Notes under the pieces: generated by a model
Told to the model about the DNA's origin: nothing
Seen by the model: only the letters and a program-made list of their open reading frames with translations
The model's database searches: none
Program-made: the position numbers and the translations under genes
Source: Jiangella gansuensis DSM 44835
Lineage (GTDB): Bacteria; Actinomycetota; Actinomycetes; Jiangellales; Jiangellaceae
Direction: 5' to 3'
Assembly (NCBI RefSeq): GCF_000515395.1
Contig: NZ_KI911782.1
Span: 1,031,090 to 1,095,089 of the forward strand
Length of the DNA: 64,000 nt
Shown: piece after piece, positions 51,851-61,376 of the stretch
Layout of the letters: each line of letters opens with the position of its first letter
Position numbering within the stretch: position 1 is the first letter of the stretch

Positions 51851-53491
51851 TCAGTCCCTGCTGATAGACGTCGGCCCGGGCTCGAAGGCCCGTGACCGTT
51901 TTGTGACGTGGCCCAATGAAGCACGACGCCCGATCCGGCGCAAGCCCGTGACCTGCAGCAAAGGCGTCAGAATGGTCCGTACCACCGGGTCGAAGAGCGC
52001 CAAGATCGCCAGCGACACCATTGCCGCTAACAACCCGGCGAGCACTCCGGCGACCAGTGGGGACGTAGCTAGCGACGATGTGATGCCGGCGGCCACTGCG
52101 GCAGCCGCGAGACCGGCCAGGACGGCCGGTAGAATGCTACTCAAGATCTTCACAATTCGGATGCCAAACGTTCTCGAAGCGGTCGCAAGGAGTGTGACGC
52201 CGGCCACTCCGGAGGCCGCGACGATGGCCCAGCACAGCACCACGAGACGGTCGACGCCGTTGATGTCGAGTGCTGCCGCGGCGACGAGTGCGGCGGCTGT
52301 GAGGCCACTCCACAACCAGAGGACCCACGCGAGGGTCCCCGGCTTGCCGCGAGCCTGAAGAGCCGGGCCGAGCAGGAGCGTCAACGCCGAGAAGCCCTGG
52401 CTCACCGCGAGGATGCGGATGGCGTCCGTGGTCCCGGCCCACTCGGGACCGAGCAGATCTTCCACGATCGGCGCGACACCGGCGACGATGCCCAGGACCG
52501 GGAGGGCCAGCGCAGCCGTGAGCCGCTGCATTCGCAAGAGGCGGGCGTTGAACGCGGGCTGGTCGTCCTGAAGGGAGGCCAAGCCGGGCAAGGACACCGC
52601 CTGCATCGAGCGGGCCGTGACGTCGACGACCATGGTCGCCAGCCGTTGCCCCATGCGGTAAAGGCCGACGAGCACCGGCCCGAAGAGCGCACCGGCCAAG
52701 ACGACGTCCAGGCGCCCGCCCAGGAACAGGCCCAAGCTGGAAGCCGACGAGCGGACGGAGTAGCTCCAGAGTTCTCGAGCCGCTGCGTAGCTGAACCGGG
52801 GCCGCGGCCGCCAGGACGAAACCCGCCAGAGCACGAGCACGGTCGTCAGTGTGGTGACGAGTTGCTGTGTGACCAGTGCCCAGACGCCCCATCCCGACAC
52901 GGCGGCGATGATGCCGGCCGCGCCGCCGGCGAAGACGGACGACCAGCTGCGAAGGGCGAGCCTCCGGAAATCGAGCTCCCGGCGCAGCATGGCCTCGTGC
53001 ACGACCACCGAGGAGCTCAGCGGGATGCTCAACGCCAGGACCTGGATCACCGGCGCCAACTCCGGGAGATCATTGACGCCGGCCCACCATGGCGCTGCGA
53101 CCACACCGAGCACCGTGCCGATCGTTCCGGCCCCCAGGACCAGCCAGAACGCCGTGTCCGCATGCAGGGCCGACAGGGTCTTGCGCGCGATGATGGCAGG
53201 CATCAACCCCTGCTGCTGGATCATCTCGATGAAGTTGGTGAACACCAGCGCCATCGCGATCACGCCGAACGCACGCGGGCCCAGCATCGCAGCCAGGGCC
53301 AGTGACAGCCCGGTCGTGATCGCCATCTTGCCGACGGTCAGCGAGTACGACCACACCGTCGCCGAGCGGAGCTTGGACCTCGGCTTCGCACGCCGCCTCG
53401 CCTCGTAGCGGCGGGGAGTTCCCGCGCCACGTCGACCGGGAGCAGCGTGGCGTCCCGGGGCTGACCGTCGCACCATCGTCTCCGTCGTCAT
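51851..53491 (-). CDS. Oligosaccharide flippase (Wzx, MATE-like polysaccharide transporter)
   Basis: A 546-residue membrane protein with about 14 hydrophobic helices and the polysaccharide-synthesis-protein fold: LGPRAFGVIAMALVFTNFIEMIQQQGL, GLYRMGQRLATMVVDV, LPVLGIVAGVAPIVEDLLGPEW. It would flip lipid-linked repeat units for Wzy polymerisation. A basic N-terminal tail of about 45 residues precedes the first helix. ATG at 53491 chosen from GAGG upstream and lack of homology before it. Part of a minus-strand operon from the GT4 at 60.7 kb down to the beta-helix gene. Confidence 0.88.
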   Translation of the reverse strand: MTTETMVRRSAPGRHAAPGRRGAGTPRRYEARRRAKPRSKLRSATVWSYSLTVGKMAITTGLSLALAAMLGPRAFGVIAMALVFTNFIEMIQQQGLMPAIIARKTLSALHADTAFWLVLGAGTIGTVLGVVAAPWWAGVNDLPELAPVIQVLALSIPLSSSVVVHEAMLRRELDFRRLALRSWSSVFAGGAAGIIAAVSGWGVWALVTQQLVTTLTTVLVLWRVSSWRPRPRFSYAAARELWSYSVRSSASSLGLFLGGRLDVVLAGALFGPVLVGLYRMGQRLATMVVDVTARSMQAVSLPGLASLQDDQPAFNARLLRMQRLTAALALPVLGIVAGVAPIVEDLLGPEWAGTTDAIRILAVSQGFSALTLLLGPALQARGKPGTLAWVLWLWSGLTAAALVAAAALDINGVDRLVVLCWAIVAASGVAGVTLLATASRTFGIRIVKILSSILPAVLAGLAAAAVAAGITSSLATSPLVAGVLAGLLAAMVSLAILALFDPVVRTILTPLLQVTGLRRIGRRASLGHVTKRSRAFEPGPTSISRD

Positions 53492-53522
53492 GCGGACCTC
53501 ACGTCCGTCCCCGGCAGGCAGA

Positions 53523-56207
53523 TCACGGCGACCCAGCGAGCGGAGTGAACTGGACGTTGCCGAACGTGGCATCCAGTTGGTGCGCGATCAGCACGACGGA
53601 ACCATGGGCGACACTGTCGGCGTCGTCGATGGTCGCGGTCCATGCCGCCGGCTCGGCGGTGCCGGTGCGCCACCACTTCATCGAGTAGCGCGCGCCTTGA
53701 GCCAGGCTCTCGACGCGCACCTTCATGGTGTAGCTCGTGTTGAACGCGATGCCGCTGCCCTCGCGGATGCCGCGCTTGGCGGGCGAGTAGCCGTTGCCGA
53801 AGAGCTCCCACCGTGCACCGGACTCGTGGAAGCGATACCAGCTGTAGGCGCCGACCGGGAACCAGTCCCATGCCGGCTGCGAGCTGTCGACCGCGGTGTG
53901 ACCCTGCCAGCGCACGCCTAGACCGATCATCGGGGCTCCGGAGAGGTGCGAGTACGCGCCCGGCCCGAAGCCGTACACCGTCATCGGCACGGTGACCTCG
54001 TAGTCTGTCCAGCGTTCGTCGCCGACGGCCACCAACCGGTCGTAGCCGGTGCTGCCCGTGCGCAACGTGCCGTTGCCGGCGGCCCACAGCCCGTCGACGA
54101 CCTGAGCCTGGGACTGCAACGGCGTGCTCGCCGACCAGGCGACCGTACGTGGCAGCGCCAGCACGCCCGGATTCGCCACCGACACCGTGACCGTGGCGAT
54201 CGCTTGGTGCCCGCCCTGATAAGTGGCGGTGATCTGGACGGTGTTCTCGCCGGCCGCGAGCGCGGTGCGAGCGATGTCGATGTTGAAATCGCCCTTTTCC
54301 TGAAGTCGGCGATTGTCCGGACCGACGCTCAACGCCCGCACGGTGCCGCCGTTCAGCCGATACGAGAAGCCGGTGAGCGCATCGGAGTCCGCCACGTTGC
54401 CCACGATGTTGATCCACCGCTGAGTATGGGAAGGGGAGCCGAACGACTGGTCGGTTCCGTACCAGACGTCGATCTCGTCGCCGGTACCCGCGGATGCCGC
54501 CGTGGTGAAGGTGCCGGTGACCGGTGCGGCCGAGTTGCCGGCGAGGTCGTTGCCTCGGACCCGGTATTGGTACGTCGTCTCCGGCTCGAGCCCATCGAGC
54601 GTGACGGTGTGGGTGAGCGCGGTGCCGCTGTGGGACGCCGAGCTTCCGTACGACGTGGTGGTTCCGTAGTCGACGGCGCCGGTAGCCGGTTCGTTCGTCT
54701 GCCACTGCACGGTTGCGCTGCTGGACGTGGCCGTGACCGTCACGCCGCTGATGACGGGCGCAGTGTCATCCGGTGGCAACTCGTGGCCGTCCTCCGGGTC
54801 GACGGGGTTGACCGGATCGAAGACGTAGTCGACCAAGGCGGTGTGGGCCGGTGCGCCCGAGCCGCCTGCGTTGCCCGCGTGCGGACCCACCCGGGTGAGT
54901 TCGATGGCCTGGGTGAACGTGGCCGCCGTCGTCCAGCTCTCTCCGTCGGCCGACCATCGGAGTGTCCACGAATCACCGGTCCGGCTGACCCGCAAGCGGA
55001 TCGATCCGAGTTCGGAAATCGCCTGGTTGAGACGGCTTTTCGCCGAGCCGTTGACGGTGCTCGAGGCGAACAGCCGCGGGCCGTTTCCGTCGTGGAGAAC
55101 GTCGAAGCGGGTGAACGTCGTCGGGTTCTGCTCGAAGATCAGGCCCTGGGTCTGGTTCCGCACCGTCGGCATGGAGTCGAACTTGACTTCGACCGCGATG
55201 TCGTCATCGGGAACGGTCTGGACGACGCGCAACGAGTCGGCACTGCGCCAAGGATTGTGGTCGGATCCGGCGGGAACGCTGAGGCTCAGCCTGGCGTCTG
55301 GTGTGCCTGCGCCTGTGAGCGAGACCGAGCCATCAGCGGCGGGGTCCACGACGGTCCAACGTTGCGGATCCAGCACGCCGGTCGCGAAGTCGTCGGACAC
55401 GAACCCGCCGGTCGGCTCGGGTGTCGGTTCCGGGTCGGGTGTCGGTTCCGGGTCCGGTGTGGGCTCCGGCTCGGGTTCGGTGCCGCCGTCTTCGGGGACG
55501 ATCGGGCTGGCGGGGTCGAAGACGTAGTCGACGGCCGCGGTGAACGCCGGTGACGAGGAACCCCCGGCATTTCCCGCATACGGGCCGACGCGGCTCAGGT
55601 CGATCGCCTGGGTGAAGCTCGTCGCGGTGGTCCAGGTCGCCCCGTCGCCGGACCAGCTGAGCGTCCACGTGTCGCCGGTTCTGACCACGCGAAGGCTGAT
55701 GGAGCTCAACACCGGCAAGGCCTGGTTGGTGCGGCTCTTCGGCGCGCCGTTGACGGTGCTGGAGGCGAACAGTCGCGGGCCGTTTCCGTCGTGGAAGACG
55801 TCGAAGCGAGTGAACGTCGTCGGGTCCTGCTCGAAGATCAGGCCTTGGTCCTGGGTTTTCGCGGCCGGCATGGAGTCGAACTTGACCTCGACCGTCAGGT
55901 CGGCGTCTGTCACGGACTGCATGACCCTCGGCACGTCGGCGCTGCGCCAGGGGTTGTGCTCCGAACCGGCGGGCACGCTGATGTCGAGCCTCGCGTCCGC
56001 GGTGCCGGCGCCACTCATCGAGACGTCGCCGTCGCCGCGTGCGTCCACGACGGTCCAACGGGTGGTGTCCAGCGTCCCGGAGGAGAAGTCGTCGGAGACG
56101 ATGCCCGTGCTGTTGGCTCCGGCGAGTTGCGGCACCAGAAGGGCGGCGCTCAATACTCCTGCAGCGGCCAGGCCCATTGCCCTGGCCGCTCGGCCGTGGA
56201 TGTTCAT
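53523..56207 (-). CDS. Large secreted protein: duplicated lectin-like domains, FN3 domain and C-terminal concanavalin-like region
   Basis: An 894-residue exported protein. Signal peptide about 8-32. Two copies of a roughly 210-residue beta domain (about 35-245 and 268-480), each running from VSDDF(S/A)(S/T)G to ALVDYVFDP/AAVDYVFDP, with RWTVVD, EHNPWRSAD or DHNPWRSAD and TTFTRFDV near-identical; they resemble DUF1349-type laminin-G/concanavalin folds. Linker of PEPTPD repeats, then an FN3 domain (about 490-590) and a region with RWTDYEVTVPM, GLGVRWQGH. Probably binds glycans at the surface. Overlaps the upstream GT2 by 4 bp. Confidence 0.8.
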   Translation of the reverse strand: MNIHGRAARAMGLAAAGVLSAALLVPQLAGANSTGIVSDDFSSGTLDTTRWTVVDARGDGDVSMSGAGTADARLDISVPAGSEHNPWRSADVPRVMQSVTDADLTVEVKFDSMPAAKTQDQGLIFEQDPTTFTRFDVFHDGNGPRLFASSTVNGAPKSRTNQALPVLSSISLRVVRTGDTWTLSWSGDGATWTTATSFTQAIDLSRVGPYAGNAGGSSSPAFTAAVDYVFDPASPIVPEDGGTEPEPEPTPDPEPTPDPEPTPEPTGGFVSDDFATGVLDPQRWTVVDPAADGSVSLTGAGTPDARLSLSVPAGSDHNPWRSADSLRVVQTVPDDDIAVEVKFDSMPTVRNQTQGLIFEQNPTTFTRFDVLHDGNGPRLFASSTVNGSAKSRLNQAISELGSIRLRVSRTGDSWTLRWSADGESWTTAATFTQAIELTRVGPHAGNAGGSGAPAHTALVDYVFDPVNPVDPEDGHELPPDDTAPVISGVTVTATSSSATVQWQTNEPATGAVDYGTTTSYGSSASHSGTALTHTVTLDGLEPETTYQYRVRGNDLAGNSAAPVTGTFTTAASAGTGDEIDVWYGTDQSFGSPSHTQRWINIVGNVADSDALTGFSYRLNGGTVRALSVGPDNRRLQEKGDFNIDIARTALAAGENTVQITATYQGGHQAIATVTVSVANPGVLALPRTVAWSASTPLQSQAQVVDGLWAAGNGTLRTGSTGYDRLVAVGDERWTDYEVTVPMTVYGFGPGAYSHLSGAPMIGLGVRWQGHTAVDSSQPAWDWFPVGAYSWYRFHESGARWELFGNGYSPAKRGIREGSGIAFNTSYTMKVRVESLAQGARYSMKWWRTGTAEPAAWTATIDDADSVAHGSVVLIAHQLDATFGNVQFTPLAGSP

Positions 56208-57163
56208 GGCGCCTCCTTGGTCGCCGGCGCCCGTGTCCGGTCCAGCAACGCGTGCTTGAGGTGGCTCGCCCTGATGTGGGTCTTGCGATAACCCCATACC
56301 GACAGGAATGCGGCCGCGGAGCCGATACGGTCGTGCCAAGCCAGTGGAGCGGACAGCAGCGCTGACGTCACCCGCCGCGGAAGGCGGACCTTTGGCGGCC
56401 GCGCGTCGGCAGGGCGACGGGTATCGAACCAGTGCGCCGCGGCGGCGAGGTCCTTGCCGCTCTGCCGGCTCGAACCAGCGTGGATCCGGCGGTGGAACAA
56501 CCGCTCGGGGATCTCATGGAACTGCCCGATCGCGGCGAGCTCCGCCAAGAGCACCACGTCGGACGAAAGGTACGGCCGGATCATCCCGGTGGACCGCAGC
56601 ACGTCTGTCCGAATCACGCCGAAGACCGCATTGCACAGGCTCCAGTTGCGCGCATAGGTGGCGACTCGCCGGAACGCGTGCGACGACCGCAGGTCCAGTC
56701 CGTCGCGGTACGGCCCGATCTCGACGCCGTCGTCGTCGATGAGCAGCGTCCGCGGGTAAGCCAGGACGACCCGCGGGCCGGCGGCATCGAGGGCGGCGAC
56801 ACACCTGCTGAGGAGCGTGGGCGAGCAGACGTCGTCGTACGCGACCCATTTGAACAGCGGCGCCCTCGCCAGTTCGACGGTGCGGTTGTAGTTTCGAGCC
56901 GCGCCCAGGTTCTCGGTGTTTCGGTACAGGCGGATCCGCGGATCGCGGGCGGCATAGTCCTGGCACAGTGACCAAGTGCCGTCAGTCGATGCGTTGTCGG
57001 AAACCACGATCTCGAAGTCGCCGAAGTCCTGTGCCAGCAGACCGTCGAAGGCTTGGGCGAGATAGCGCTCGGCGTTGTACAGCGGCATACCGAGAGTGAC
57101 CCGCGGCGGCCTACGCCTGGTGTCCAGGTCCAGTTGCTCGACGCTCGCGGTCTCCGGGGGCAT
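56204..57163 (-). CDS. GT2 family glycosyltransferase
   Basis: A 319-residue glycosyltransferase: RVTLGMPLYNAERYLAQAFDGLL at the N-terminus, VVSDNASTDGTW, RIRLYRNTENLGAARNYNR, FKWVAYDDV (DxD equivalent). No transmembrane helix except a weak segment near the end. ATG at 57163 has AGGTGG six bases upstream; longer starts exist. Coupled to the secreted protein gene by ATGA and 13 bp downstream of the methyltransferase gene. Confidence 0.88.
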   Translation of the reverse strand: MPPETASVEQLDLDTRRRPPRVTLGMPLYNAERYLAQAFDGLLAQDFGDFEIVVSDNASTDGTWSLCQDYAARDPRIRLYRNTENLGAARNYNRTVELARAPLFKWVAYDDVCSPTLLSRCVAALDAAGPRVVLAYPRTLLIDDDGVEIGPYRDGLDLRSSHAFRRVATYARNWSLCNAVFGVIRTDVLRSTGMIRPYLSSDVVLLAELAAIGQFHEIPERLFHRRIHAGSSRQSGKDLAAAAHWFDTRRPADARPPKVRLPRRVTSALLSAPLAWHDRIGSAAAFLSVWGYRKTHIRASHLKHALLDRTRAPATKEAP

Positions 57164-57176
57164 GGTGTCCACCTGT

Positions 57177-58316
57177 TCAGACCGCGATGACGTCGGCGGG
57201 GACACCGAGCTGGCCGAGCTGCCCGGAGATCTCATGCCGATAGGCGGGGTTGGTGACGAGGACGGTCCTGATTCGGTCGCCCGGCAGCGCCTCCGGTGCG
57301 ATCACCTGGTGGCCGCTGCCGGGAAGGTAGCGCTGCCACTTGCGGGGGTTCAGGTCGACGACGGTGAGTGTGCCGGCCGGGTCGACGGCGTTGAGGAAGC
57401 TCACGCCCTTGGAGCCGGCGCCCCACACGGCGGTGCGGGCGGCGTCGCGGGTGACGTCGTCGCGCCAGCGCCGCACCTGGTCGCGGTGCCGGGCGGCGAA
57501 GCTGGCCAGCAGTTCCAGGTGGGACGTCGCGTCGGTGCCAGCGGCGTCCGGTGCCGTCGCGCCGGCCCGGGCCTCGACCCAGAGGAACTGGTCGGAGAAG
57601 GACCGGCCGGCGGCGACGACCTCGAATCCGCAACGGCGCAGCAGGACGTCGAGGGAGCCGGCCGAGAAGTACGACACGTGCGGGTAGATGAAGTCCCACA
57701 TGCCGGTGGGGCCGAAGTCGAACTCGGCCGCGGGAACCTCGAAGTAGTGGATCGCGCCGGCGGGCGCGGCGGCGCTGAGCGAGCGCAGGATCGCCGCCGG
57801 GTCCTCCAGGTGCTCCAGCACGTGCCGGCACACCAGCAGGTCGTACGGTTCGACGTCCTGTCCCGGGTGGTAGTAGTCGCTGACCAGCCGCACATTCGGG
57901 ATCTGGCGGTCGGGCATGGTGCTGGGGTCGTATCCCACGCCGGTGCCGCCGGTCCGGCGGGTGATCGACTCCAGGAAGTCGCCCTTGCCGGAACCGATCT
58001 CGACGACGGCGCCGCCGCGCAGGTCGTAGGCGTCGACGAGCCGGCCCGCGAGGTCCTCGGCGTAGGACTGGAACGTCGGCGAGAAGTGCAGCGAGTTGTC
58101 GTACTCGGCGTCGTAGTCGATCAACCCGGGGTCGAAGGCGACGTTCATCGCGTGGCCGCAGTCCTGGCAGGCCGCGATGTCGAGCCGGCCGAGCACCGCG
58201 GCCCGCGCGGTGTCGCGGTCGTCGAACATGACGCCGTTGAGCACCGGCGTCACGCCGAGGTCCGCGACCGGCGCGAGCCGATCGCTGTCGCAGGCCAGGC
58301 AGCGGCTGATGGTCAC
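57177..58316 (-). CDS. Class I SAM-dependent methyltransferase, sugar C-methyltransferase type (paralogue 1)
   Basis: A 379-residue relative of the TylC3/NovU group: N-terminal zinc domain with CLAC (6-9) and CQDC (about 48-51), SAM domain (VVEIGSGKGDFLESI, about 107-121; CRHVLEHLEDP), C-terminal domain (VWGAGSKGVSFLN, NPRKWQRYLPGSGHQV). The catalytic pattern is like the gene next to it (58313-59506), with which it shares the same architecture, so tandem duplication is likely. GTG start overlaps that gene's stop. Substrate unknown; an NDP- or lipid-linked sugar is expected from context. Confidence 0.86.
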   Translation of the reverse strand: MTISRCLACDSDRLAPVADLGVTPVLNGVMFDDRDTARAAVLGRLDIAACQDCGHAMNVAFDPGLIDYDAEYDNSLHFSPTFQSYAEDLAGRLVDAYDLRGGAVVEIGSGKGDFLESITRRTGGTGVGYDPSTMPDRQIPNVRLVSDYYHPGQDVEPYDLLVCRHVLEHLEDPAAILRSLSAAAPAGAIHYFEVPAAEFDFGPTGMWDFIYPHVSYFSAGSLDVLLRRCGFEVVAAGRSFSDQFLWVEARAGATAPDAAGTDATSHLELLASFAARHRDQVRRWRDDVTRDAARTAVWGAGSKGVSFLNAVDPAGTLTVVDLNPRKWQRYLPGSGHQVIAPEALPGDRIRTVLVTNPAYRHEISGQLGQLGVPADVIAV

Positions 58317-59506
58317 AGTGCCTCCAGGGCAGTGGGAATCCGCATGGTCTCCAGGTCGCGGGCGATCTCCTCGGTGTACGCCGGGTTCATGGCGATGACG
58401 AGCTCCGGCGCGATGTCGATCAGCTCGACCGGCCCGACCACGCGGTGACCGGTGCCCGCGAGATACCGGTTCTGCTTGTGCGGGTTGATGTCGACAGCAG
58501 CCGCGACGTGCCGCGCGTCGTCGCCGAGGGTGGCGAGGAACCCGACCGCCTTGGAACTGGCACCCCACAGCACCACCCGGCCGCCGTCCTCGGCGACCTT
58601 GCGCACCCGCTCCCGCCACTGCGTACGGCTGCGCTCCACCTGGGAGACGAACTGGCGGGCCGCCGCGAGCACCTCGTCCCGGTCGCCGGGCGCGGCGGGT
58701 TCGACCGCTCCCACCATCGGCCAGGTGCCGGCCACCGGGCGGGCTTCGATCACGAGGTACTGGTCGTCGTAGGTGCGCCGCAGCTCGATCGGTTCGAACC
58801 CCGAACGCCGGAACAGCCCCTCCAGCGACCCGGGGGAGAAGTAGGAACAGTGCTCGTAGTACACGTCCCAGAACGCGCCCTCGCGAAGCACCCGCAGCAC
58901 GTCCGGCAGCTCGAACAGCACCACCGTGTCGGTGCGTGGGCCGATGGCCGCGCGGACCGACCGCAGCCAGGCCCCGACCGGCCCGATGTGCTCCAGCGTG
59001 TGCCGGCATACGACGGCGTCGGCCTCGATGGTCTCGAAGTCGTCCGGGAACAGCCCGGTCACCCAGCTGGTGCGGTGCAGGATGGCCGGGTCGATCCGGT
59101 CCAGCCGCACGGCCGGGTCGACCCCGATGCCGTACCCGACACCGGCGCGGATCAGCCCGGTGAGGAACTCGCCCTTGCCGCAGCCGAGCTCGACGACGGT
59201 CTTGCCGACCAGGTCGTAACGGTCCACCCAGGAGGCGGTGAGCTCGGCGGCGTAATCGCGGAACCGGGCCGAACAGGCCTGCGACTCCTCGTAGGCGTCC
59301 GAATAACGGGTCAGCGCCGGGTCGAACGCGGTGTTGGTGACGAAACCGCAGTCGGCGCAGGCGGCGATCCGCAGTTCACCGGCGGGGAAGGCCAGCGCGG
59401 CTGTCTCGTCGTCCAGCATGAGGCAGCTGCTCGCCGGGACACGGTCCACCGCGTAGAACTCCGTCAGCGCGGCCCCGAAGCAGGCCGGGCAGGTGCGCGC
59501 GCTCAC
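58313..59506 (-). CDS. Class I SAM-dependent methyltransferase, sugar C-methyltransferase type (paralogue 2)
   Basis: A 397-residue paralogue of the preceding entry: CPAC at 5-8 and CADC near 50, VVELGCGKGEFLTGL (about 110-124), CRHTLEHIGPV, VVLWGASSKAVGFLA and NPHKQNRYLAGTGHRV. GTG start overlaps the GT4 stop. Conserved order GT4, methyltransferase 2, methyltransferase 1, GT2 with overlapping stops and starts indicates one translation-coupled operon. Confidence 0.86.
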   Translation of the reverse strand: MSARTCPACFGAALTEFYAVDRVPASSCLMLDDETAALAFPAGELRIAACADCGFVTNTAFDPALTRYSDAYEESQACSARFRDYAAELTASWVDRYDLVGKTVVELGCGKGEFLTGLIRAGVGYGIGVDPAVRLDRIDPAILHRTSWVTGLFPDDFETIEADAVVCRHTLEHIGPVGAWLRSVRAAIGPRTDTVVLFELPDVLRVLREGAFWDVYYEHCSYFSPGSLEGLFRRSGFEPIELRRTYDDQYLVIEARPVAGTWPMVGAVEPAAPGDRDEVLAAARQFVSQVERSRTQWRERVRKVAEDGGRVVLWGASSKAVGFLATLGDDARHVAAAVDINPHKQNRYLAGTGHRVVGPVELIDIAPELVIAMNPAYTEEIARDLETMRIPTALEAL

Positions 59507-60717
59507 CGCAGCGCCTCGTACAGGCCGACGTACCGACGCGCCTGGTCCGCCCAGGCCAGGTCGGTTTCGATGCGCTGCCGCCCGGCCGCGCCCATCCGCG
59601 CCCGGCGGTGCGGGTCGTCGAGCAATGCGGCGATGGTCTTGGCCATGACGACGGGATCGCCGTCCGGCACGTAGTCGGCGGCCGGGCCGGCGCAGCGCAT
59701 GGTCTCGCGCAGGTCGGTCGCGACCACCGGCACCTCGTGCGCCATGTACTCCAGGGTCTTGTTCATGGTGGATCGGTGGTTGAACTCGCACGGCGGGTCC
59801 GGGGTGACGCCGGCGTCCGCGGTCGACAGCCACTGGCCGAGCTCCGCCTGGTCGACCCGGCCGGTGAAGTGCACCCACTCGTCCAAGCCCATCCGTGTGC
59901 ACTGCGTGCGCAGGTCGTCGAGGCTGTCGCCGTAGCCGAGTAGCGCGAACCGGGTGTCGCGGCGGCCCAGGACGTGTACGTAGTTCGCGGCCGCCTCCAG
60001 CAGCCGGTCGACACCGTCCTGCGGCCCCATGATCCCGACGTAGACGACGAGATGCTTCCGGCCGCCGCGCAGCTCGGGACGGGCGTCGCCGCGTTTCATG
60101 CGCTCGGGGTCGGGGGTGCTCATCACGACGGTGGTCCGCTCGGCCGGCACGCGGCCGCGGGTGAGGGCGATCTCCTGATACGACGGGTTCGGGCTGACGA
60201 CGCGGTCGGCGACGGCGTACGTCGCGCGCTCCAGCAACAGCAGCGCACGGTGCAGCGGGCCGCGGCGGCCGAACCGCGCCTCGTACACCTCCGGGCACAG
60301 GTCGTGCTGGTCGTACACGAACTTCTTGCCGCGCAGTTTCCACAGCAGGCCCAGCAGCCAGTACGTGTCGGGCGGGTTGCATGCCTGCAGCACGTCGAAG
60401 CCCTCGGCGCGGGCCGTACGCACGGACAGCCGGGCCGTGTGCAGCCAGCACACGATGAACTCGATGACGTAGCTGGCCAGCCCTTTCGTCGCAGGCGGCG
60501 GCTGATACGAACGGACGACGACGCCGTCGAGCTCGTGCCGGTCCGGCTCGCCCGGGTGCTCCTTCGGGCAGATGACCGTCACGCCGTAGCCGGCGTCGAG
60601 CAACGCCCGGCACTCCGTGCGCACCCGGCGATCGATACGCACCGGGATGTTCTGCACGACGATCAGCACCCGCCGCGTGGTGTGTGCTCGCGAGCGCGCG
60701 CCGCTGAAGACCCCCAT
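59503..60717 (-). CDS. GT4 family glycosyltransferase
   Basis: A 404-residue GT-B enzyme: RRVLIVVQNIPVRIDRRVRTECRAL at the N-terminus, VYDQHDLCPEVYEARFG, VVYVGIMGPQDGVDRLLEAA, VTPDPPCEFNHRSTMNKTLEYMAHEVPVVATD (written in part) with the EX7E-like segment. First gene of the minus-strand operon running to 50.6 kb; a G7 tract (C7 at 60726-60732 on the plus strand) lies eight bases before the ATG. Transfers an unknown sugar in glycan assembly. Confidence 0.88.
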   Translation of the reverse strand: MGVFSGARSRAHTTRRVLIVVQNIPVRIDRRVRTECRALLDAGYGVTVICPKEHPGEPDRHELDGVVVRSYQPPPATKGLASYVIEFIVCWLHTARLSVRTARAEGFDVLQACNPPDTYWLLGLLWKLRGKKFVYDQHDLCPEVYEARFGRRGPLHRALLLLERATYAVADRVVSPNPSYQEIALTRGRVPAERTTVVMSTPDPERMKRGDARPELRGGRKHLVVYVGIMGPQDGVDRLLEAAANYVHVLGRRDTRFALLGYGDSLDDLRTQCTRMGLDEWVHFTGRVDQAELGQWLSTADAGVTPDPPCEFNHRSTMNKTLEYMAHEVPVVATDLRETMRCAGPAADYVPDGDPVVMAKTIAALLDDPHRRARMGAAGRQRIETDLAWADQARRYVGLYEALR

Positions 60718-60758
60718 ATTTCGTGCCCCCCCAGGCCTGTCAGGTCAGTGTGTCGCGC

Positions 60759-61268
60759 TCAGGCCGTCGCCTCCGGCGCGGCGGCGTCGGTGTCGTCCGT
60801 GGGCCGTCGAGAGGCGGCGACGGCGGCCGCGCCGCCGGCGGCGAGCAACCCGCCGAGTGCGACCGTCCGCGCGACGTCACCCGGGCCGGTGTCGGGCAGC
60901 TGACCCGCACCGACCGTAGTGTCGTCGTCATCCGGCGTACCGCGCGACGGCGTCGGCCGCGGGGTCGGATGCTGGCCGGGGGGCGCGGTCGGCTCCTCGC
61001 CGGGCGGTTGCGTCGGCGACGGCTTTCCCGGTGGCTGCGACGGCTCGCCCGGCGTGGGCTTGTCGGTGGGTAGCTCCGGCGGCTTGGTCGGCGGCTTGGG
61101 CGGCTCGCTCGGCTGGCCACTGGGCGATGCGGCGTTGGCCGGGGTCAACGTGATGGCGGTGACTGTGGGTACGGTCCAAGCCGCGGTCCCGACGGCGACC
61201 CCTCGCCTCAGCATCTGCCGGCGGCTGAGCCCTCCGGCGATTTCGTTATGCGGCATCTTCGGCCCCAT
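60759..61268 (-). CDS. Tat-exported, LPxTG-anchored proline-rich surface protein
   Basis: A 169-residue protein: N-terminus with SRRQMLRRGVAVGTAAW (twin-Arg type export signal), a Pro/Ser/Thr/Glu-rich stalk (about 52-125) and a C-terminal sorting signal LPDTG followed by a hydrophobic stretch and Arg-Arg, typical for sortase attachment to peptidoglycan. No folded domain is visible. Divergent from the PqqD-like gene 108 bp away. Start could be 61268 or the ATG at 61256. A G6 run lies 15 bases upstream. Confidence 0.75.
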   Translation of the reverse strand: MGPKMPHNEIAGGLSRRQMLRRGVAVGTAAWTVPTVTAITLTPANAASPSGQPSEPPKPPTKPPELPTDKPTPGEPSQPPGKPSPTQPPGEEPTAPPGQHPTPRPTPSRGTPDDDDTTVGAGQLPDTGPGDVARTVALGGLLAAGGAAAVAASRRPTDDTDAAAPEATA

Positions 61269-61376
61269 CAGTAAGTACGCACGCCCCCCGTGCGTGTTGA
61301 GCATCATAACGGCATATGACGCGATTTGTCGTGTGGAGCCGGGCGGGCCTATTGGATTGCCGCTAGGCTTTGCCGC

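Noticed and set aside
53946-55553. 535-codon plus-strand frame inside the secreted protein gene
   Set aside because: Reverse reading of the duplicated domain gene; low-complexity Arg/Gly/Val product.
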